NCBI RefSeq assembly: GCF_910596095.1 | Contig: NC_056543.1 | Coordinates: 20,400,042-20,464,041, forward strand | Direction: 5' to 3' | Source: Thunnus maccoyii | Lineage: Eukaryota; Chordata; Actinopteri; Scombriformes; Scombridae | Length of the DNA stretch: 64,000 nucleotides | Shown: positions 58,950 through 64,000 of the stretch, in pieces | Numbering within the stretch: the stretch's first letter is position 1 | Layout of the letters: the number at the start of each line of letters is the position of its first letter | Translations under genes and position numbers: made by a program | Notes under the pieces: generated by a model | Databases searched by the model: none | Told to the model about the DNA's origin: nothing | What the model saw: the letters and a program-made list of their open reading frames with translations, nothing else

Positions 58950-60400
58950 AGTATGAAAAAGAATGCTTCATGCTTGTTTTCCAGCTTTTCCTCACTACAA
59001 TGTTTGTCTGCTTTTAAACCTCATAACTTGTTGCATTATCAAGCATGGCAGCAAGCAATTCTTTCTTTCCCTCGAAGACTAACTGGTGCCATAACTTCAC
59101 TGCTACAAGTTAGGCACAGGTTCATCCCATTATCTTTCACTGTCTCTGTGACATTTATCTATGAAGGTGCCCACACTGATAGCTGCATTCTGATTTAGAG
59201 AGGCCTTGAGGTGTAGAGCAGTTACCACGTACAACCATTCTTAATGCTCAGGGAAGCGGCTTGAGGAAAAGGACCTCAGAGCTGCGCTGCTTTGGACTAT
59301 CAGTGCGATGTTTGGTCTTAATTCTCTGATCTGCACATGAGTGGGGACACAACAAGGTCAGGCTGCTCTTCTTGAGAAAGCTGTCCACACAGTTTATTTA
59401 TCTGCTATCTAATCCAACGTGTGTTAACCAAAAACCACAGTGAGGTGAAGGACACAGGGAAATGGATATTGATGGAAAGCAGCTAAGGGTTTATTTTCTC
59501 TTCTGTGTATTGGCTTCTCATGTTTCCATGCATTTGTTTGCTTCATGGGTTTTCTAATTAAAACTCACAAGGTTTTGTGTTGTGTATGACATGGAAGGAT
59601 GTGTTGGAGGGGCGATCTGTCTTGCTGCCTGTGTAGTGGGTGGCAGGGGGCTCCCCTTCCTTCATACAGTAGATTAGACCCAAGTATGTCTGTTTTTCTA
59701 CTGCCTAAAAATGTTATTTTCATTCTGTAGGCTCAGTCTGATCTTTTTTTTTGTAATCGTTAGCTACTCGAAGTAGTATTTACCTTAAGTGAAACATGCA
59801 TCAGTTTCCCATTTACCTGCTGTTTTAAGGCATTCAGTCACAATTAATTAAGGGATTTAGTTAATCTGCTGAACTGACTATGGTCAGGCCACCACAGTAT
59901 TGTAATTATTCCCAAGGGAGCAGGAAAAAAACGATTTAGTATTTAACATGTATTTGTACGGATTTTTTGCCTTGATTTACCATCAAAGGTCTGAAAAAGA
60001 CGTTTAGAGTGCTTGATGCCACACTGGGACCTTCAGGGAAATTAAAACATTTAAAATTGTGATGTACAATTATGTACAGTCTAGGTGGATATTTTTCAGA
60101 GCATGAACATATAATGGTGAAAAAAACCTAAAAAAAACATTAATAAATTGTATTCATAAAGAATATTTTGCCCCTTTTTGCAAAAATGCGGATTTGTTTC
60201 CAAATTCTGGCTTGATCGAAGAAGCTTTTTATTTTGCAGTTCGTAGAAGTTCTAAACCAGTAGATTTAACTCATCATTTATGGAAACATAAGCTTAGAAG
60301 TTCATGTTAGATGAGGGTTAAAATAAACATTCGATTTCTGTGTCTATTGATTTTATTGATTGCTGAAAATATTGCCCATTTTCTCCTCTAGCTTTCATGA
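58950..60400. other. Non-coding sequence, nothing specific seen
   Basis: Unique-looking AT-rich sequence. No exon-like frame, repeat ends or RNA gene were recognised. Confidence 0.4.
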
Positions 60401-60415
60401 TCAGCCGTTGTCATG

Positions 60416-60890
60416 TCTTCCTCATCAGTACAAATGAGTACTGATCCGATACGTTTGATCAGTACCAGTGCCGGTATCAACCTTATCAAACGAATCAGCC
60501 AGAAGCAACTGATCCACATTAAATACTGTGTCTGTCACTGTCGGTATGAATTGCGACAACTCAGTTTTATTAACCCTCCAAACACACTATTTTTAAATTT
60601 GCACAAGCCTGAAAAGAAAGCTGTTGTATGAATGTCTGTCAGTATCTACAGTTTTGAGGTGATGTGTGGTTACATCCTCATGATACTTTACCTAGACAAT
60701 CAGTTACACTCATACTGTATTTAAAGCTGAAAAAGGAAAAAAAAAATAGTATTTGATTATTATTATTATTCTGTATTGGCCAATAACCAGAGTTTCGGTA
60801 TGTGAATCAGTACAGACAGAGAAAAACTGGAATTGATGTGTCCCTAAAAATAATAATCTTTGATATGTATAGCAATGTAAAAGGCCCAGG
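60416..60890. repeat. Probable dispersed repeat
   Basis: 'gtactgatccgatacgtttgatcagtaccagtgccggtatcaacc' carries the GATCCGATAC/CGGTATC pattern seen in interspersed fish repeats. No ends were defined. Confidence 0.3.
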
Positions 60891-61689
60891 TACAAAGTGA
60901 CAGAAGAAAGGTAACACCAGCAAAATTATAGATTAAAAAAAAACATAAAATGTGTATGTGTTCAATAAATAAGGCCTTGTTGTTTTAGGAGCACCAAACC
61001 CATTCAAAAATAAAACTAGTGTTAAGTACTTTAAGCCGATTAGTTGACAGAACTATCAATTATTTAGTCATTCATGCCACATGGTACAAAAACAAGAGCA
61101 TCAGTTGCATTTTATTTATTCATTCATTTGATTAAATTCTACGCCGACCATTACAGAGCAGTCATCACTTAAAAACATAATAAAGATAAATTTTTTATAA
61201 TAAAGGAAATTCGAAATTTCAAAACAAATCATTTGGGTCTCTAATGACTGGTTTCTAGTAGTCAAGTCTTAACAGCTTAGTGTGCCTTTCCAAACAGTTT
61301 TGGTTATAAATATGAATGTGTTTCTCTAATAGCTGCACTTCATATCTTTTTTAGCGTAGGAGGTCTCAGTCTCATATTTGTAGATGGGTAGGTGGGACTG
61401 TTGGCCATACAGGATCCTCAGGGATGTGTCTGGCTGAGTCAGAATGTACCCTTCAATCTGCTTTCATGTTTCTCTACTGTGATTGACAGTTATGGCACAG
61501 ACGGGCTTGTCCACTTGCCCCAAGGGGAGGGGTCCTCTCAAACAGAGCGGCTTTCAGGTGGAACCTGGGGGTTGCGTTGGCCTGCATTCACCTCAGCCTA
61601 TCTATACTAAAAGCTGCCAGCCAGGCTTAGGTCTTCTCTAGCTATCAGATTGACTGTTGTCACTTGTAAACGTGTCACCATGACACTAA

Positions 61690-62310
61690 GGGTGTTTTCA
61701 CACCTGCACACTTTAGTTCGGTTAAATCGAACTCTGGTTCGTTTTCCCCCCTTGGTGTGATTCGTTTGGGCAGGTGTGAACACAGTAATCGCACTCGGGT
61801 GTGGACCAAAACAACCACACTGAGACCCTTTAGAGGAGGTGGTCTTGGTCTAGTCCCAGACAAACTCTCGAGCGGTTAGTTTGTGCTGTGAACATGATCC
61901 GACCCGACTAGTAGGTGTACTCCACAGGTTTGAGCGAAATGGCTCCTGTAGCCAGATGTGTTTGCATACTGGGATGTGGATGAGCCTATTTAACGGTTGC
62001 TAACAATTAGCCGGAGAATGAATCAAGGTCGGACCTGGACTAGTGCAATGTAGTACGTTATTTTGGCCAGTGGACCTCCTTCAGGACTTTCTTCCTGTGT
62101 TTACGTTCTTGCTCCTGCCCCAGACACAGCTGACCAATGAGCGAAGTGAACGTTCTCATGTGGCCTGTAGTGATGCATTTTGGGTTGGTTGGATTTTTCT
62201 CCGAAAAGAAACCGAACCCAGGGGAAAACGCACCAAATCTACTCATTAACTGATTTGGACCAGAGCAAACAAAAAATTGGTAAAAAAAAAAAATAGGTAT
62301 GAAAACACCC
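61690..62310. mobile_element. MITE with GGGTGTTTTCA ends flanked by TAA
   Basis: Left GGGTGTTTTCACACCT (61690-61705) and right AGGTATGAAAACACCC (62295-62310) are inverted repeats matching at 15 of 16. TAA occurs on both sides (61687-61689, 62311-62313), compatible with the 3-bp duplications of PIF/Harbinger elements. 621 bp, non-coding. Confidence 0.7.
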
Positions 62311-62329
62311 TAAGCTAACCATGCATGTA

Positions 62330-64000
62330 CTGTAAAAGGGAACCACATTTTAAAATCTGGTTTTCACATGCCTCTAAACTAGACTCAAGCACTGGAGGCA
62401 CTCTGGAGTAATCCTTATCTATCCAAGTGTTAAAGGTGAGATTTTACCCACTACACGTCCTTCTTTTAGTCTATTTGTTCCATGTGGTGGTTAAACAGGA
62501 AGTGGATCAGATTTCTGATGTTCTTCACTTTGCCAATTTGCCACACAACTTGGTACATGTGACAAAGAGCTTGGTTTTCATTTGAAATGAGTTTGCTAGG
62601 CAGTGATAAGCATCCATCAACTGTATCAAATCTTCATTATCAAGTGTTTGTAGACTAAACTGTCAGCCTTAATGAGAGGAAGCTATTGGTATGTTAAATC
62701 CTTTATGTGCTTTGGTTGAGCTCCTGATTATTGAGGGTGTGTATGTGTCAGCTTTGTAGAAACTTTGGTAATCCTTGACATAATTCTGAGACAAAAAAAA
62801 TTGCAAAGCTTTACAGAGGTGAATATTGTCTGCATTCATCACACTGTCTGTTTAATGTGGATTTTTTTTAAACTGGAGCTCACCAAGATCTTTGGTGGAA
62901 TTTTCAAATGTGAATGTGGTAACAATTAGTTCAAGAGAGGTTCAGTTTGAAACTTTGGAGGCAGATCTTTGGGTTCTTGCTGTAATCGCCAAATGTCGGC
63001 AAATTGGAAGAATGGAAGAACCTCTCATTATGCTTTATTCCAAGATGATTACCTCATTGCTAGTCTTGGTGTTGTATATTAAAAGCCAAAATGAGCTATT
63101 TTTTGTTGTGTTACAAATTTGTAGTGGTTCGTTAACAAGGGGAACCCCAGCTACAAACTGTGTATACAAACCTTTTTAATTGGCTGAATTGAAAGAAATA
63201 GAGTAAATATTGGATTTTATTTAGCTGTAAATACCAGTGATGGCGGCTTTGCAGCCATTTTGTTGATAATTCTGTAGTTCTTTTCACCAAGTATTTTCCA
63301 ATTCTGCTGCTCATAATTATGGTCTGAATGATATGACTTGAACACAGCACAAATTACACATAGTCTATTTCATGATATCAGTCCATCAATATGGGAGGGA
63401 TTGACAGGGACAGTACAAGGAGTACTGGTACACTGGAATCACAGCTCCCTTTAATTTTATTAGCAATGTTTCAACCAACTACAGGTCTTCTACTTCTACT
63501 CTAATTCAATCAGCTGGTACTTCCCAGTCAAATATGATATTGATTCCTAAAGTGCTAATGTGACATTTCCTGGAATTCTCTGAGTACTACAATTCTGTAA
63601 TGTTGATATTTTATTTTTGTATTTTCTGGTTGCATTCATCCTGGATTTTAATGTCCCATTGATTTTTTCAGTGGTATTCTATATCATTAAATAGATGTGA
63701 ATGGATAGATAAATATAGGTTTATATATAGGTCAAAGGTTTATCAGAACAGAACTGGCATGTGTCTGTAGTCAGGCAAATCAACAGGTTCCCTCCTTTCT
63801 GCTTCTACTGTACTTGTGGATGGTGTTCAGGTGGATGCACCCACATGTTTGTTGTTTTAACTCCTCTACTATAATCAAGAATCACTTAATTGTAGCATCT
63901 AAAATAGTGCCACACCTCAGATTTAAATAGTTCATATCTCCTTGAGCGTGTTTTTATCCTGTGAATGTGTTTTTGCCCTCTGTCTAGTAATTTGAGCTAT
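62330..64000. other. Non-coding right-hand end of window
   Basis: AT-rich sequence. No recognisable exon, RNA gene or mobile-element terminus. Confidence 0.4.

Noticed and set aside
62058..62249. Short frames inside the 61690-62310 element
   Set aside because: Too short and without transposase similarity; the element is non-autonomous.

Overview
The window is nuclear DNA from a bony fish, almost certainly a teleost. It has vertebrate genes split by GT-AG introns, an AT-rich background, very abundant (CA)n/(GA)n microsatellites, and many short terminal-inverted-repeat elements, LINE, SINE and DIRS debris of the kinds common in teleost genomes. No operon, phage, CRISPR or other prokaryotic feature is present.

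Three protein-coding genes lie in the first 36 kb, all on the plus strand and head to tail. (1) MORC3, 620-10606, is a GHKL ATPase with a CW zinc finger and a SUMO-rich tail; its first exon(s) lie before the window. (2) CHAF1B, 14168-24378, is the p60 WD40 subunit of chromatin assembly factor 1. It is complete at 620 codons and has a promoter carrying CCAAT, ETS, CHR-like and E2F motifs. (3) A gene at 27924-34936 encodes 987 residues with a retroelement-integrase-type H2C2 zinc-binding domain, a BTB domain, a long basic SUMO-motif-rich linker and only two C2H2 fingers. It resembles a shortened ZBTB11 and has no established name that I recognise. Exon phases were checked by hand: all coding exons join in frame, and the last two genes give CDS lengths divisible by three. 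MORC3 followed by CHAF1B matches the order on human chromosome 21.

From about 36 kb to 64 kb I see no convincing coding exon. At 39-53 kb there is a dense block of microsatellites, purine tracts, a tRNA-derived SINE, a decayed DIRS-type tyrosine-recombinase retroelement (41389-44313) with a second element nested inside it, and a hAT-like element sitting in a (CA)n tract. A CpG-rich stretch at 55.9-57.2 kb with a strong splice donor, plus a possible non-coding exon at 58183-58348, could be the 5' end of a further gene running off the right edge.

All three genes are nuclear, chromatin-associated or predicted transcription-factor genes. MORC3 and the ZBTB11-like protein both carry several SUMO consensus sites. 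The strongest candidates for a second look are the ZBTB11-like gene (domesticated integrase domain, unusual 3' end), the GC-AG intron and cell-cycle promoter of CHAF1B, the DIRS element with its nested insertion, and several inverted-repeat elements, two of which keep exact 8-bp target duplications.
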